Assembly (NCBI GenBank): GCA_026419835.1
Contig: JAOAKQ010000005.1
Span: forward strand, 1 to 60,260
DNA length: 60,260 nucleotides
Direction of reading: 5' to 3'
DNA from: Sulfolobales archaeon
Lineage (GTDB): Archaea > Thermoproteota > Thermoprotei_A > Sulfolobales > NBVN01
Below the pieces are notes generated by a model. The model saw only the letters and a list, made by a program, of their open reading frames with translations. It was not told the DNA's origin and did not search any database. Shown piece after piece: positions 41,633 to 51,393 of the stretch. The position numbers and the translations under genes are program-made. Each line of letters begins with the position of its first letter. The stretch's first letter is position 1.

Positions 41633-42979
41633 CTACTTACCTTCCGCACTTTCCTGACTGAGGTACTTCACCAACTCGTAGGCACACCCCCTAATTTCGT
41701 CAACCGTTATGTAGTGCGGTTCATGCATCTTTCTCCAGAGGTATGTAGCCGGTGGTGGCCTACTCGCACCTTCTTCACAGCTTACTCTAATTACAGCATC
41801 CGTTAAACTAGAATCTATTCTATAGACCTCGTCGCTTATGTGGCTAGATAGGCGCACCACGATTATTTTTCGGTTCTTTAGGTAGTTAATTTCATTAAAG
41901 AGCTCTCTAATGTAGGTCTTTGAATCACTAACGGCTCTCGCAACTTCAATTCCGTGAAAAACTACTACGTCTGATTTCTCGCTGTTTATAATCTCCAGTT
42001 CCTTCATCACTAGCTGACTCACGCTGTAGCTAAACGGGTTAATACTAACTACCTTAAGGTACTTTCTCAGTAGTTCTCTAGCACTACTCTCCCTCACTCC
42101 GTACTTAACTAACTGACTCACAAGAATCTCTTCTATAACGTTCGGCGGGTACCTATAGCTAACTACTAAGAGCTTCATTCCGTAGATAATGAACTGTAGT
42201 GCGATTAGAGCTACTACATCTGGGTATCTACAATCCGGGGGGTAGGTCACGTAGATTACTTCACCTCGCCTAATAGCCGTCCAGGCTTTTCTCAGAGCTT
42301 CACACTTAAACACTAGTTCTTCACCTTCTGGAGACACTTCACTTAGAACCGGCGGAACCCATACTCGCAGCCCAACATTCTCTTCGATAAAAAACGGTAT
42401 TTCAGCTAGTGTAACCGGTATTCCACGAGCTTTCCTAATCTCCATAAACCTAACGAGGAATCCGTCTTCAATACTCTGCTTTAAAACTATCACAGCATCC
42501 GCTACGAATTCAGTTGCACTGGATGTTTCCAATCCATAGGGAAGTTCAGCAACTAGAACTACTAGTCCGTTAATTACCTGAGCTAGATTGTAGAAGAAGT
42601 TAGTTAACCAAGCTCTTCTAGATCGACTCTCCAAGATTTCAAATAGTGGGTTTATTGAGTCAATCACTACGATCCTGTACGAATTACTTGAAATTAGCGA
42701 CGTTAGTGCCTCTACGAACGCATCAATATTCGACACCACCGGTACTCTAATGAAGCTAAGTAATCCTTTAGACCCAGCACTCTCAAAGTCCATACCGAGG
42801 TTTTTCATGTACCTAAAGAAGCTCTCCTTCTGCTCGTAGAAAGTAACGTAAAGACATTTCCTACCAATCAAAGCATTCTTGTAGCAAATAGTCGATGCTA
42901 GCGTAGTCTTCCCCGAACCCGGATTCCCAGTGATAAGCATAACGTAGGGACTCAAAACTCTACCAACCAGTTTCTCCAG
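41633..42979 (-). CDS. KaiC-like RecA-fold ATPase
   Basis: The first half is a KaiC/RadA-like P-loop domain: LITGNPGSGKTTLAS (Walker A), YVTFYEQKESFFRYMKNLGM, IVVIDSINPLFEIL (Walker B) and AELPYGLETSS. The second half is a diverged domain (VVVFHGIEVARAV) without a clear P-loop. TTG 42955 would start at the edge of the core, but the usual lead-in is encoded upstream (ELGIGELEKLVGRVLSPYV). I extend to CTG 42979, preceded by GGTATTGGAGAG; no ATG/GTG/TTG lies in that stretch, so the start is uncertain. A TATA element ATATAAAT lies near 43026-43033. Signalling or regulatory role unknown. Confidence 0.78.
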   Translation of the reverse strand: MEKLVGRVLSPYVMLITGNPGSGKTTLASTICYKNALIGRKCLYVTFYEQKESFFRYMKNLGMDFESAGSKGLLSFIRVPVVSNIDAFVEALTSLISSNSYRIVVIDSINPLFEILESRSRRAWLTNFFYNLAQVINGLVVLVAELPYGLETSSATEFVADAVIVLKQSIEDGFLVRFMEIRKARGIPVTLAEIPFFIEENVGLRVWVPPVLSEVSPEGEELVFKCEALRKAWTAIRRGEVIYVTYPPDCRYPDVVALIALQFIIYGMKLLVVSYRYPPNVIEEILVSQLVKYGVRESSARELLRKYLKVVSINPFSYSVSQLVMKELEIINSEKSDVVVFHGIEVARAVSDSKTYIRELFNEINYLKNRKIIVVRLSSHISDEVYRIDSSLTDAVIRVSCEEGASRPPPATYLWRKMHEPHYITVDEIRGCAYELVKYLSQESAEGK

Positions 42980-43259
42980 CTCTCCAATACCTAACTCAAT
43001 GTACTCGCTAATATCAAGTACCCCCTATTTATATGTCGCCACAACTTTTAAAACTTCAACCCTACTAACCAGGACTCCCAGGGAACCCTAGTCCTACTCG
43101 AGATAACAGAATGTGCCAGCGTAACTTCACGCTTACAGCGGTGAATGCGGCTTCCAACATTCCCAGCTGCAGGGCTTGGTGTGCTAGAGGTGTTCGAACC
43201 TTCATGATAAATAAGCTATACTCATACTTACCGCAGGCATACGAATTGACTAGCTCTAA
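42980..43259. other. Intergenic stretch with KaiC-gene promoter, otherwise empty
   Basis: Besides the TATA element at 43026-43033 (minus strand), I see no supported gene. A 46-codon minus-strand frame (43065-43205) and a GTTCGAACC sequence at about 43191-43199 were examined and not accepted as a gene or tRNA. Confidence 0.4.
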
Positions 43260-45530
43260 CTACGAGGTTCTACTAACTCCGCCAACGCTCTCTACGAGTA
43301 TTACCCTATCAGATATTCCAGTCACAACATCATCGTGTGTAACCACTATTAATTGCCTGAGAGATCTACCGAGTTCTCTAATAACGTTGAATAGCTGCTC
43401 TCGCCTCTCACTATCTAGGTAAACCGTCGGCTCGTCAACTATTAGAGCCGTTGGCGTTCTACCCATTACTATCTCAGCTAGAGCTAGTCTAAGCGCTAGG
43501 GAGATCCCGACCCTCTCCCCACCACTAGCATTTCTAATAGGTACCTCCCCACCGGGTAGCTGAACGAATATCTGAAACTCGTCGTTTATTCTTATCGGAG
43601 GTAGCTTAAGTCTACTCAGAATTCTGTTAGCCTTTCTTTCAAGACCGGCTCTCACGGCCTTGGTTAAGTTCTTCGCTATCTCACCGCTCTTACCTAGGTA
43701 AATGCCGCTAAAACTATCTAGAAGTTCGTAAGCTCTAATCTTTCTCTCAAGCTCTTTAAGGCTGGCCTCGCTTTCCAGTATTCTTCTTCTTAATTCATCG
43801 GCTACTCTCCTCTTGCTATCTATAGAGCCCTCGATACCGCTAATCCTACTCTCTAGATCAATAAGTTCTCTCCTTAGCTCATTCAAGTTCTTCTCTATCT
43901 CTTTTCTCAGATTCCTTAGGTCTGCGCTAGCTAATCTATCTACAACTTCGAGCGTGAAATAGCTAGGTGCGGTTACTCCAAGCTCGCCTAAGATAGTGGC
44001 GAGCCTACTTCTAAGCTTCTCCACTCGGTCGGCTTCCGCAACCGTAGCTTCGAACTGGAGCTGGCTCTTGAGTAGCTTAAGTCTCGCCAGGCCCTCCTCC
44101 AAATCCACCTTAAGTCTACGTAGGGACTCGAAACACTCATCCACTAACCGAGACCCGACACCAACTAGATGGCATAGTTCAAGAGCTCTAGACTCCAATT
44201 CCGATAACTCCCTCTCTAAGCTCCCCACTTCCCCCCTCACAACCTCTATCTTAGATTTCAGACTCAGTACTTGCTTAAGCATATCCGCAAGGAACCGCTT
44301 TTTCTTTAGCAGAGAATCTAGCTCGGAAACCAGCCCACCCAACTCCCTCTCTATATCGCTTATCTCACCACTCAAACGCCTTCTCACCGCCTCCGGATTA
44401 GTGATGGTAGATCCACAGATAGGGCACTTATCACTAAGTTCGAACCTGGAGAGTATTTCTCTCAGTAGTCTAGCACGCTCCCTCACCTCCCCCTCACGTC
44501 TACTAAGAACGCTCACCCTCCGCTCGATTTCCTCATAACTCTTCTCGAAGTCACTAGAGGATGTTCCAGTAGCCACCTCAAGTTCTCTCAGTATCTCCAT
44601 TAACTCCTTCTCAGCCTTCTCAAGCTCCTCCTTCTTTCTAGGGAGATCACCCACCAACTTCACGTAGGAGCTAGTATCCCAGCTCTTTAACACCTCTAGA
44701 GACCTAACCCTATCCTCAAGTTCTCTAATTAACTGCGCGGCCAGAGAGTTCCTCAGCAGTATGGAGATATCCACCGCTTCATCAACCAACCTCATCTTTT
44801 CCTCGAGATGCCCGAGCTTTTCGCTAACCGTATTCCTTCTCTCCCTTAAACTCTTCGCCAACTCGATTAATTGAGAAATGTCTTTCTCTAAATTGACTAA
44901 ATCATCTCTATCCTTATCGAGAATTTTCTTCAAACTTCCGTACTCGCCCTCGAGCCTGGAGGTCTCCTCTCTAAGCACTCTTCTCATATTTTCAAGCGCT
45001 TTTTCAAGATGGCTGAGACCTAGTAGTGATAGAATCCACTCCTTTCTCTCGGAGTCGGAGATATCTATTATCTTAGTTAACTCGTCCTGCGCGGAGAAGA
45101 TCGTCGCTCGAATTACTTTCCTCACCTCACTAGTATCGTACGTGGAAAGTCCGAGCAGTCTACGTACTTCTTCAACCACGTTTGAAACTCCGTACGAGCT
45201 CAACTTCTTCCGATCTCCGCGGATTTCGTATAGGTATGCTTGAGCGGCTCCGCGAACGTTGAGCTCTCTCTCGACGATGTACTGCCTTCCACCTACCTCA
45301 AAAACTACCGATATCTTACCGCTCTCCCTTCCTCTCGTAACTAGGAACTCCTTCTTCCCCCCTCTGATGTCGGGTTTCGTGTCCGTGAATAGAGCTACGT
45401 ATATGGAGTCGATTATTGAAGACTTACCAGCACCGTTAGGTCCTACGATAGATACTACCCCCTCAGTAAACTCTACCTCAGAATTCTCGTGCGATAGTAT
45501 GTTCTGTAGCTTCACTCTTCTTATAATCAC
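43260..45530 (-). CDS. rad50: DNA double-strand break repair ATPase Rad50
   Basis: Rad50 binds DNA ends with Mre11. The N-terminus has ILSHENSEVEF and Walker A GPNGAGKSS (30-38). Two long coiled coils flank the zinc hook CPIC (C369-x-x-C372). The C-terminal lobe has the signature ASGGERVGISLALRLALAEI, Walker B ALIVDEPTVYLD and the H-loop VVTHDD. At 756 residues it is somewhat short for the family because of a shorter coiled coil. The start overlaps the mre11 end by four bases. Last gene of nurA-herA-mre11-rad50. Confidence 0.95.
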   Translation of the reverse strand: MIIRRVKLQNILSHENSEVEFTEGVVSIVGPNGAGKSSIIDSIYVALFTDTKPDIRGGKKEFLVTRGRESGKISVVFEVGGRQYIVERELNVRGAAQAYLYEIRGDRKKLSSYGVSNVVEEVRRLLGLSTYDTSEVRKVIRATIFSAQDELTKIIDISDSERKEWILSLLGLSHLEKALENMRRVLREETSRLEGEYGSLKKILDKDRDDLVNLEKDISQLIELAKSLRERRNTVSEKLGHLEEKMRLVDEAVDISILLRNSLAAQLIRELEDRVRSLEVLKSWDTSSYVKLVGDLPRKKEELEKAEKELMEILRELEVATGTSSSDFEKSYEEIERRVSVLSRREGEVRERARLLREILSRFELSDKCPICGSTITNPEAVRRRLSGEISDIERELGGLVSELDSLLKKKRFLADMLKQVLSLKSKIEVVRGEVGSLERELSELESRALELCHLVGVGSRLVDECFESLRRLKVDLEEGLARLKLLKSQLQFEATVAEADRVEKLRSRLATILGELGVTAPSYFTLEVVDRLASADLRNLRKEIEKNLNELRRELIDLESRISGIEGSIDSKRRVADELRRRILESEASLKELERKIRAYELLDSFSGIYLGKSGEIAKNLTKAVRAGLERKANRILSRLKLPPIRINDEFQIFVQLPGGEVPIRNASGGERVGISLALRLALAEIVMGRTPTALIVDEPTVYLDSERREQLFNVIRELGRSLRQLIVVTHDDVVTGISDRVILVESVGGVSRTS

Positions 45531-46702
45531 CTTCTACTCACCAGTTTCTCGAGTTTACTAAGAAGTTTCCCGCCATCAACAACTTCCTGGGTAATCTTCT
45601 TCACCACTTCCACGTCTTCACCGCTCTCAAGAATCTTCACAACGAACTCAGCTACCTCGGGATCTCTTAGTACTTCGTAGATGACGCGGCTAAGTACTGG
45701 AGACTCGACATCCACCTCAACGTCTAGACTGGTACTTTCAGTAGCGGCTACTTCTGGAGGTATGATCCTGTACTCGAGAATGAGCTCCTGACGCACCAGC
45801 TCATCTAGCTTAGCTTTAATATTCTTCTCGTCAGTACCGTGCGTATCTCTAGGTTTACCGAGCTCTACGTAGAGTATTGGTGGCTTATCAATACTTGCGA
45901 AATTCAGTGCGCTAAGGGCTTTACTGAACTCACCCAAGCTTCCCACATTCTCGATCAACATCATCTTCCTAAAGCGGCTTAGCTTAACCCACTCAACAAC
46001 TACCTCCCTACTACTTAAATCCGCAATAGCGATGAATCTCTCATCACTTCTCTCATCTATTTTAAGTGCTTCGGGAGACCCTGGGTAGACCACTGGAACT
46101 CCTCTATATATCATGTCGTATCTTCTATGAAGATCTCCTAGTGCTATGTACGCGTAGTCCTGCACGTTGAGCTCTAAGAGCGATATGTGAGACCACGGAA
46201 AGCCTAGTTCTTTAACGAGTAGGTGAGCCATTAGAATGCTCCTACTGACCTCGGGCTTCTTAAGCTCCTTAACCCACTTCTGAACTATATCTGGTTCCGC
46301 GTAGGGTATAGCAACCACCCCTAGCTCACCACTTCTCAACTTCAATGAGTGGGTCTCCGGTCGCGATACCGCTAGTACTCTCGCTACGCCGACCTCCTCC
46401 AGTATTCTCAGCGGAGAGATATCTACGCGCCTATGCTTATCGTGCTGACCGGCGATCACGTAGAACTGTATACCGGCGTCAGCCAGCTTCTTGAGAGATT
46501 TGATGGCGTGGTAGTAAACCCTCGGGCGGGGGTCTGGGCTGTCGAATAGATCCCCGCAGTGAATAACGGCATCCACGCGCTCTCTAATAGCAATATCGAC
46601 AACCTCTTCGAAGACTTCGTAGAAATCCATCTCCCTAGCTCTAGAAGCTCGCAGAGGTTCCGAGGAACCTAGGTGAGTATCTGAAACGTGGAGTAGGCGC
46701 AA
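45527..46702 (-). CDS. mre11: DNA double-strand break repair nuclease Mre11
   Basis: The phosphoesterase motifs are LLHVSDTHLG (D8, H10), HCGDLFDS (D51), AGQHD (85-89), MAHLLV (H160) and LGDLHRR (D190, H192). Compared with the Pyrococcus enzyme, the GNHD asparagine is Q86 and the first histidine of GHxH is D190. Both are metal-site positions. The C-terminal half is a cap plus Rad50-binding region. It works with Rad50, HerA and NurA to resect DNA ends. It starts 2 bases after herA ends. Confidence 0.92.
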   Translation of the reverse strand: MRLLHVSDTHLGSSEPLRASRAREMDFYEVFEEVVDIAIRERVDAVIHCGDLFDSPDPRPRVYYHAIKSLKKLADAGIQFYVIAGQHDKHRRVDISPLRILEEVGVARVLAVSRPETHSLKLRSGELGVVAIPYAEPDIVQKWVKELKKPEVSRSILMAHLLVKELGFPWSHISLLELNVQDYAYIALGDLHRRYDMIYRGVPVVYPGSPEALKIDERSDERFIAIADLSSREVVVEWVKLSRFRKMMLIENVGSLGEFSKALSALNFASIDKPPILYVELGKPRDTHGTDEKNIKAKLDELVRQELILEYRIIPPEVAATESTSLDVEVDVESPVLSRVIYEVLRDPEVAEFVVKILESGEDVEVVKKITQEVVDGGKLLSKLEKLVSRR

Positions 46703-46703
46703 G

Positions 46704-48368
46704 CTACGCCCCCTCCGATTCCCTCTCCAGCAGCTCTATGTCCTCAGCGACGGACCTACCACTATCTACAATCCCTCTCCAAACCTCGACGACGTTTGGC
46801 GCGGCTCCAACTCTCTTTCCTCTATGGAGGTCTATCCTGACGTACGCAGGATACCAGTTAACCCACTCACCTACGAAAATTCCGTGCCCCGGCGGCAGGG
46901 TCGGGAAAATACTAGAGTACTCGTCCCCCAGGACGTCCGTAACCTCCATAACGGCGGACCTATCAGCTTCCTGAACTAGCCGCAGGAACGCGAAGTTCTG
47001 GACCTGAGATACTACGTCGGTGTCTAGAGCTCTGGGTCTCTGGCTTACGATCGCCAGCATACCGCCGAACTTCCTACCCTCCCTAATGAACCTCTGAAGA
47101 GCTTTCTTAGATAGAGTCTCGCGCTTTCTTCCAAGGAAAATGTGGGCTTCCTCTACTACGAGAAGTGTCGGCGGCGCTTTCCTAGCTCTAAGTGATGAAA
47201 GCACATCGTCCGCTATTGCGCTAAGCACATAGTCCCTATCCTCATCGCTTAAGTTGGACGCATTTACGACGACTATCCTACCACACTTAACGACATCGCT
47301 TATTCTAGGAACTTCAAGATCTACTCTACGCCACCTAAAGAAGCTCTCCACCTTCTCCAGAACCGCGTCGACGACCTCCTTTCTTCGAGCGCTCAAACGG
47401 GCCTTCTGCTGCCACGAGGGGGTAGTACCTTCTAGCGGCTTCGCTCTTTTGCTAACGTACTCCATCAGCAACTCTTTGTATATGCCCTCTGGGCTAAGAT
47501 CTTTGGTAAACTCTCTAGCCGTACTCTCCTCGTACAGTTTTTTAATAGCTTCTCTCAATGGCAGCTTATCCTCGAGGATCTTCTCTCGAATATCACTTGC
47601 CAAGCTGCTTAAGGCGTTCTTCAGCAACCTTCTCTGCTCGTATGCCGTCGATTCTTGCACTATCATGTGCGCTAGCTGACCTACGGGAACTTCATTTGGA
47701 TTTATGGCTGCGCCGTACTCTACTACCTCAACCCTACTAGACTCAGGTTTAAGTCCTACGTACTCTCCGTGAACATCGAATACTACTACGGAACCTCCGA
47801 TCTGAGCTACTCTATCGGCGAGTACGGCTACTAAATTGCTCTTACCCGACCCAGTAGTTCCAGCTATGAGTAGGTGCTTTGTAAGTGCGCTGACGTTAAC
47901 GTACACATCTAGGTCGCTAAAACCGACTAAACTCCCCACCTTAACTCCCGACCTACTCTCCCACCTATAGACTCTCCTTAGGTGCTCCGAGCTAGCTAGG
48001 TATACTGGAGTTTCTGGTGGTGGCGGGTACTTGGGGAGCTCGACGCTGTTGTTAGTTATGTCTGCCACTATAGCGGCTACGACGTAGTTCTCTCTTTTTA
48101 AATCACTTGAGTAGTTCTCGAGTTTATTTGCTAGATCACTGTCCGCCCGACTTAGGTTGGGTGTTGCGAATACGGACACTATGGACCTGCAGATAGTCGA
48201 CCCGACGATTCCAACAACCTCCCTAAGCTCCTCGGAGTCCCTCACAGGGTCCCTAGCTCTAAACCTGATGTAGATGTAGGTTCCGGAGGGAATTGAGTGC
48301 GTAGCTTTAATCTCCACTTCCGTCGGTGTAGATTTCTCCCCAACGATTCCAACAACTCTTAGGCTCAA
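46704..48368 (-). CDS. herA: HerA hexameric DNA translocase
   Basis: HerA is a bipolar FtsK-like DNA pump that feeds DNA to NurA. The N-terminal HAS barrel (1-~150) precedes Walker A AGTTGSGKS (169-177), FDVHGEYVGL, Walker B LLVVEEAHIFL, REGRKFGGMLAIVSQRP with the arginine finger region, and a C-terminal brace (PTLPPGHGIFVG). 554 residues is normal. It overlaps nurA by four bases and is followed by mre11 after one base. Confidence 0.95.
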   Translation of the reverse strand: MSLRVVGIVGEKSTPTEVEIKATHSIPSGTYIYIRFRARDPVRDSEELREVVGIVGSTICRSIVSVFATPNLSRADSDLANKLENYSSDLKRENYVVAAIVADITNNSVELPKYPPPPETPVYLASSEHLRRVYRWESRSGVKVGSLVGFSDLDVYVNVSALTKHLLIAGTTGSGKSNLVAVLADRVAQIGGSVVVFDVHGEYVGLKPESSRVEVVEYGAAINPNEVPVGQLAHMIVQESTAYEQRRLLKNALSSLASDIREKILEDKLPLREAIKKLYEESTAREFTKDLSPEGIYKELLMEYVSKRAKPLEGTTPSWQQKARLSARRKEVVDAVLEKVESFFRWRRVDLEVPRISDVVKCGRIVVVNASNLSDEDRDYVLSAIADDVLSSLRARKAPPTLLVVEEAHIFLGRKRETLSKKALQRFIREGRKFGGMLAIVSQRPRALDTDVVSQVQNFAFLRLVQEADRSAVMEVTDVLGDEYSSIFPTLPPGHGIFVGEWVNWYPAYVRIDLHRGKRVGAAPNVVEVWRGIVDSGRSVAEDIELLERESEGA

Positions 48369-49438
48369 ACGAGCTCACCCAGAAACTCTCTCCCAGTTGG
48401 TATAGAAACACCTAGCTTTAAGAGTACGTTCTTAAACTCGCGTTCCTCTATCTCGCACAACCTATGAGCTAGTCTCAGAGGGTCTGGGTAGCCGGATTGC
48501 GAGTATGGGTAGAGAGAGGATATGAGCTCACCCAGCTCATCCCAACCCCACCTCCCGGGAATCGTAATCTGGTATGGCTGAGCTACCGGATTGAAGATAG
48601 CGTACGTGATCGTTACGGGAACTAGTGGTTCTACGAGTGAGCGGTCCTCTCCTTCGAGAGTGTTAAGCGGTCTCGGCAAGTCCTCAATTCTCTCTATGTA
48701 GATTGGTTCCAGTATAAACGTCCCGCTAGGTAGAGCGCCGATTCGCCGCAGAGCGTTTATTAGCAGTATGTCGTTGATTTTAAGCTGAGGTAGTGTGGAG
48801 CTGGATGAGTCTAGCCCAACGATTTTCTCTACGTAGTAGCTTCTCCTAATACTCTTAGAGATAAACACCGGGACAACGCCGGACTTCGCAAGACTGTCTA
48901 AGTTCTTCACGATGCTGCGCCAAATATCTCTAAGTCTAGTCGGCCTTCCCTTAATGGACTTGAGACCTCGGGGGATCTTAGGGTACTTACTGTACCACAG
49001 GAAGTAGAACAGGGAACCGTCGAATAGAGCCACCTCAACGTTCTCAGAAGCGCGGAGTAGTGTGGAGACCTCCAGTCTTCTCGATAGGAACCCGACGGAT
49101 CTACTAACGATCTCGTCGGAGAATCTTTCACCAGTTCTAGGTGAAACAACTAGGTAGCCTGCGTCTGTATCTACGAAGAACCTATCTTCAGAACCACCCA
49201 AACCAACTGCGACCGCCACAGCTTGAATTGCGTAGATGAACGCCATCGAGTAGTTCGCTAACTTTCTACTAGAGTCCACAGCGGCCACAGCGGGAGGTCT
49301 ACCAGCGCTAGTTCTTATCTCGATTACATCAATACCCCTCTTCAAACTACCTAGAAGGTTTTGAACGCTGTTCAGTTCAGTAAGCAAGCTTCTTATGGTA
49401 CTGCTTAATGCTTCAGCTAGGTTGTCGTGAATAGGCAC
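48365..49438 (-). CDS. nurA: NurA nuclease
   Basis: NurA is a manganese-dependent 5'-3' exonuclease/endonuclease acting inside the HerA complex. Metal residues are D55 in VAAVDSSRKL and D140 in VEVALFDGSL, with the C-terminal histidine in PLRLAHRLCEI. The 357-residue length fits. GTG 49438 start with GGTG upstream; AT-rich ACATATC near 49457-49463 may be the promoter. First gene of the resection operon. Confidence 0.92.
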   Translation of the reverse strand: MPIHDNLAEALSSTIRSLLTELNSVQNLLGSLKRGIDVIEIRTSAGRPPAVAAVDSSRKLANYSMAFIYAIQAVAVAVGLGGSEDRFFVDTDAGYLVVSPRTGERFSDEIVSRSVGFLSRRLEVSTLLRASENVEVALFDGSLFYFLWYSKYPKIPRGLKSIKGRPTRLRDIWRSIVKNLDSLAKSGVVPVFISKSIRRSYYVEKIVGLDSSSSTLPQLKINDILLINALRRIGALPSGTFILEPIYIERIEDLPRPLNTLEGEDRSLVEPLVPVTITYAIFNPVAQPYQITIPGRWGWDELGELISSLYPYSQSGYPDPLRLAHRLCEIEEREFKNVLLKLGVSIPTGREFLGELV

Positions 49439-49598
49439 TCCAATACACCTGAGGATGTCGATATGTTAGTGTGCTACTAGATATCCTGGGTAGGAACTAA
49501 TAAGAGCGTTAGCTGTGTGAAATACCAGCGGCACCACCTAAACTACGTAGCAATTCGTAAGATATCCCGCAATCTCCTAAACCAATCTTTTTACTCCA

Positions 49599-49702
49599 CT
49601 CTCAATTGAAAAGACTGAAATAGACCTAGGGCGGTGGCTCAGCGTAGTACATCACTAAGTGCGGAAACGGGGGTAACCTACTTAAGCTTCAGCAATTGAG
49701 AG
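49599..49702. repeat. 10-bp inverted repeat flanking ~84 bp in the nurA-symporter gap
   Basis: CTCTCAATTG (49599-49608) and CAATTGAGAG (49693-49702) are exact reverse complements. The 293-base gap 49439-49731 otherwise holds no gene I can support. The enclosed stretch could form an RNA stem, or the arms could be a paired regulator site. Confidence 0.3.
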
Positions 49703-49731
49703 AAAAAAGTGTTGACCTAGATAAGCTCGTC

Positions 49732-50964
49732 CTAGCTTGACCTAAGCTTCATCCCGATGATTCTCGTTATTAGAACTGAGCACGCGTTATCTCCGGATAC
49801 GTTTAGCGCGGTTCTTAGAGCGTCCGATATCGGGTCTATGACTAGCATTATACCTACGCCTTCGAGTGGTAGTCCAACGACCCCTAGAACGAATGCCAGC
49901 ATGATTACTCCGCCACCCGGGATCGCGGCTGTCGCAATCGAGCCTATGACCGCTGACGCTACCGCTAGACCTACGTGCAGCGGTGTTAGGGCTATTCCGA
50001 AGAGTTGAGCTACGAATATCGCTGAGAGAGCTTGGTACAGCGCGGTACCGTCCATGTTTACCGTGGCGCCTACCGGTAGGGTTATCTGGTAGACTTCGTC
50101 CGGAATGCCCATTCTCCTAGCGGCCTCCATGTTGTAGGGTAGCGTGACGGCCGAAGACCTGGTTGTGAAAGCTATTAGGAACGGCGACGACTGGATCTTG
50201 AAGTACTTAATGGGGCTTAAACCACCCACCATAGTTACAATGCTGTATATTAAGAAGAAGTGTATGAACGAGAACGAGTACTGAGCCGCCAGGAACTTAC
50301 CGTAGGCTCCGAGCATTTGAGGACCGTAGATAGCTATGAGCCAAGCTGCGTACCCGAATATAGCTACCGGCGCGTAGTACATTATAACTCTAACCATCGT
50401 AATCATAACGTTCGAAGCCAGTTTAAGGAAGGAGTACAGCTTCCTCCCCTCGTCACCGAGAAGCGCCACCGCGATGCCGAGAATTATAGCGAATATTATC
50501 ATAGTCATAGCGCCACCAACAACTAGGAGACCGCTGAAGTCTAGCTGGAAGAAGCTCAGCAGTATGTCGATAGCTGATGGAGGCTTGGGCGGCGTGTACC
50601 CAGCTGGAGGAGCTAGACCGACACCAACACCGGGCTGGAAGATTCCTCCAGCAGCAACACCAAAAACCGCCGCAATTACGGAGGTACCTACGTAGAGCAC
50701 GAACATCCACAGGAGAACTAAACCCAGTCTTCGCAGATCGGCAATAGACGCTACGGCAGCTGAAATAGTGAAGAATATGAGTGGCGGTATGACTATGCGT
50801 ATGAGCCTAACGAATATATCTCCCAGAGCTTTAAGCCAGCTAGCGGCCTCAGTTCTAATAGCCGCTGGAGCGTATAGTAATGCGAAACCAACTACTAACC
50901 CTAGTAGAAAGCCGATAGCAATAGCGACGAGAATCCTCACCCCAGCGGTTCTAGCCGACACCAA
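49732..50964 (-). CDS. Dicarboxylate/amino acid:cation symporter (DAACS family, GltPh-like)
   Basis: A 410-residue membrane protein with eight-TM glutamate-transporter topology. Diagnostic elements are the serine-rich hairpin FTTRSSAVTLPYN (HP1), PVGATVNMDGTALY (NMDGT in TM7), IPGGGVIMLAFV (HP2) and the TM8 DPISDALRTALNVSGDNACS. It imports aspartate, glutamate or other dicarboxylates with sodium or protons. TTG 50964 (or the next GTG) follows GAGGTGA. A TATA-like TATATTA lies near 50998-51004. Confidence 0.93.
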   Translation of the reverse strand: MVSARTAGVRILVAIAIGFLLGLVVGFALLYAPAAIRTEAASWLKALGDIFVRLIRIVIPPLIFFTISAAVASIADLRRLGLVLLWMFVLYVGTSVIAAVFGVAAGGIFQPGVGVGLAPPAGYTPPKPPSAIDILLSFFQLDFSGLLVVGGAMTMIIFAIILGIAVALLGDEGRKLYSFLKLASNVMITMVRVIMYYAPVAIFGYAAWLIAIYGPQMLGAYGKFLAAQYSFSFIHFFLIYSIVTMVGGLSPIKYFKIQSSPFLIAFTTRSSAVTLPYNMEAARRMGIPDEVYQITLPVGATVNMDGTALYQALSAIFVAQLFGIALTPLHVGLAVASAVIGSIATAAIPGGGVIMLAFVLGVVGLPLEGVGIMLVIDPISDALRTALNVSGDNACSVLITRIIGMKLRSS

Positions 50965-51078
50965 GACTCACCTCAAATGTAACTAGCAACTAGACTAATA
51001 TACCTTCAACGTTCACCTAGGCTCGGTCCGTAGTGAGATCTGGGGACGCCCTCTACGCTCTAGCGAGAATCTGCAGAG

Positions 51079-51348
51079 CTACTGATTGAGAGCGTCTGAG
51101 CGGTTTCCTCTCAACTTCTTGATCGCGTGCTTTAATGCCTCTATTAGATACCCCTCCTCACCAGGTAGGCCTACTAGGACCAGCTCGTTCTCTACGTACG
51201 TTTCAGGTTCACTGATCTCGTCGGAGTGCTCTTCGCGGATCTCCACGCTCTCTCCGAACTCGCTGGAGAGGATTTCCGAAATTTCTCGAATCCACGACGC
51301 TAGAGTGTAGCACTCGTAGCTTCTTCTACAAACAACTCTAATCTCCAA
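51079..51348 (-). CDS. Unknown small protein
   Basis: An 89-residue protein beginning MEIRVVCRRSYECYTLASWI, with a strand-helix-strand start and a C-terminal basic helix (IEALKHAIKKLRGNR). The VCRRSYEC start vaguely recalls thioredoxin-like small proteins, but no CxxC is present and no family is assigned. TTG start. It lies alone between the MscS-like gene (upstream, 45 bases) and the symporter. Confidence 0.5.
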   Translation of the reverse strand: MEIRVVCRRSYECYTLASWIREISEILSSEFGESVEIREEHSDEISEPETYVENELVLVGLPGEEGYLIEALKHAIKKLRGNRSDALNQ

Positions 51349-51393
51349 CTGTACCCCAGCTGTAGGTATGGAAGAAAAAGAGTTAAGGCTTGC

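Noticed and set aside
43187-43203. GTTCGAACC resembling a tRNA T loop
   Set aside because: Flanking bases do not pair as a T stem, and no acceptor or anticodon arm fits.
43065-43205. 46-codon minus-strand frame in the gap between the KaiC-like gene and rad50
   Set aside because: Length is expected by chance, the TATA-like sequence nearby is too close to its ATG, and the protein resembles nothing I know.
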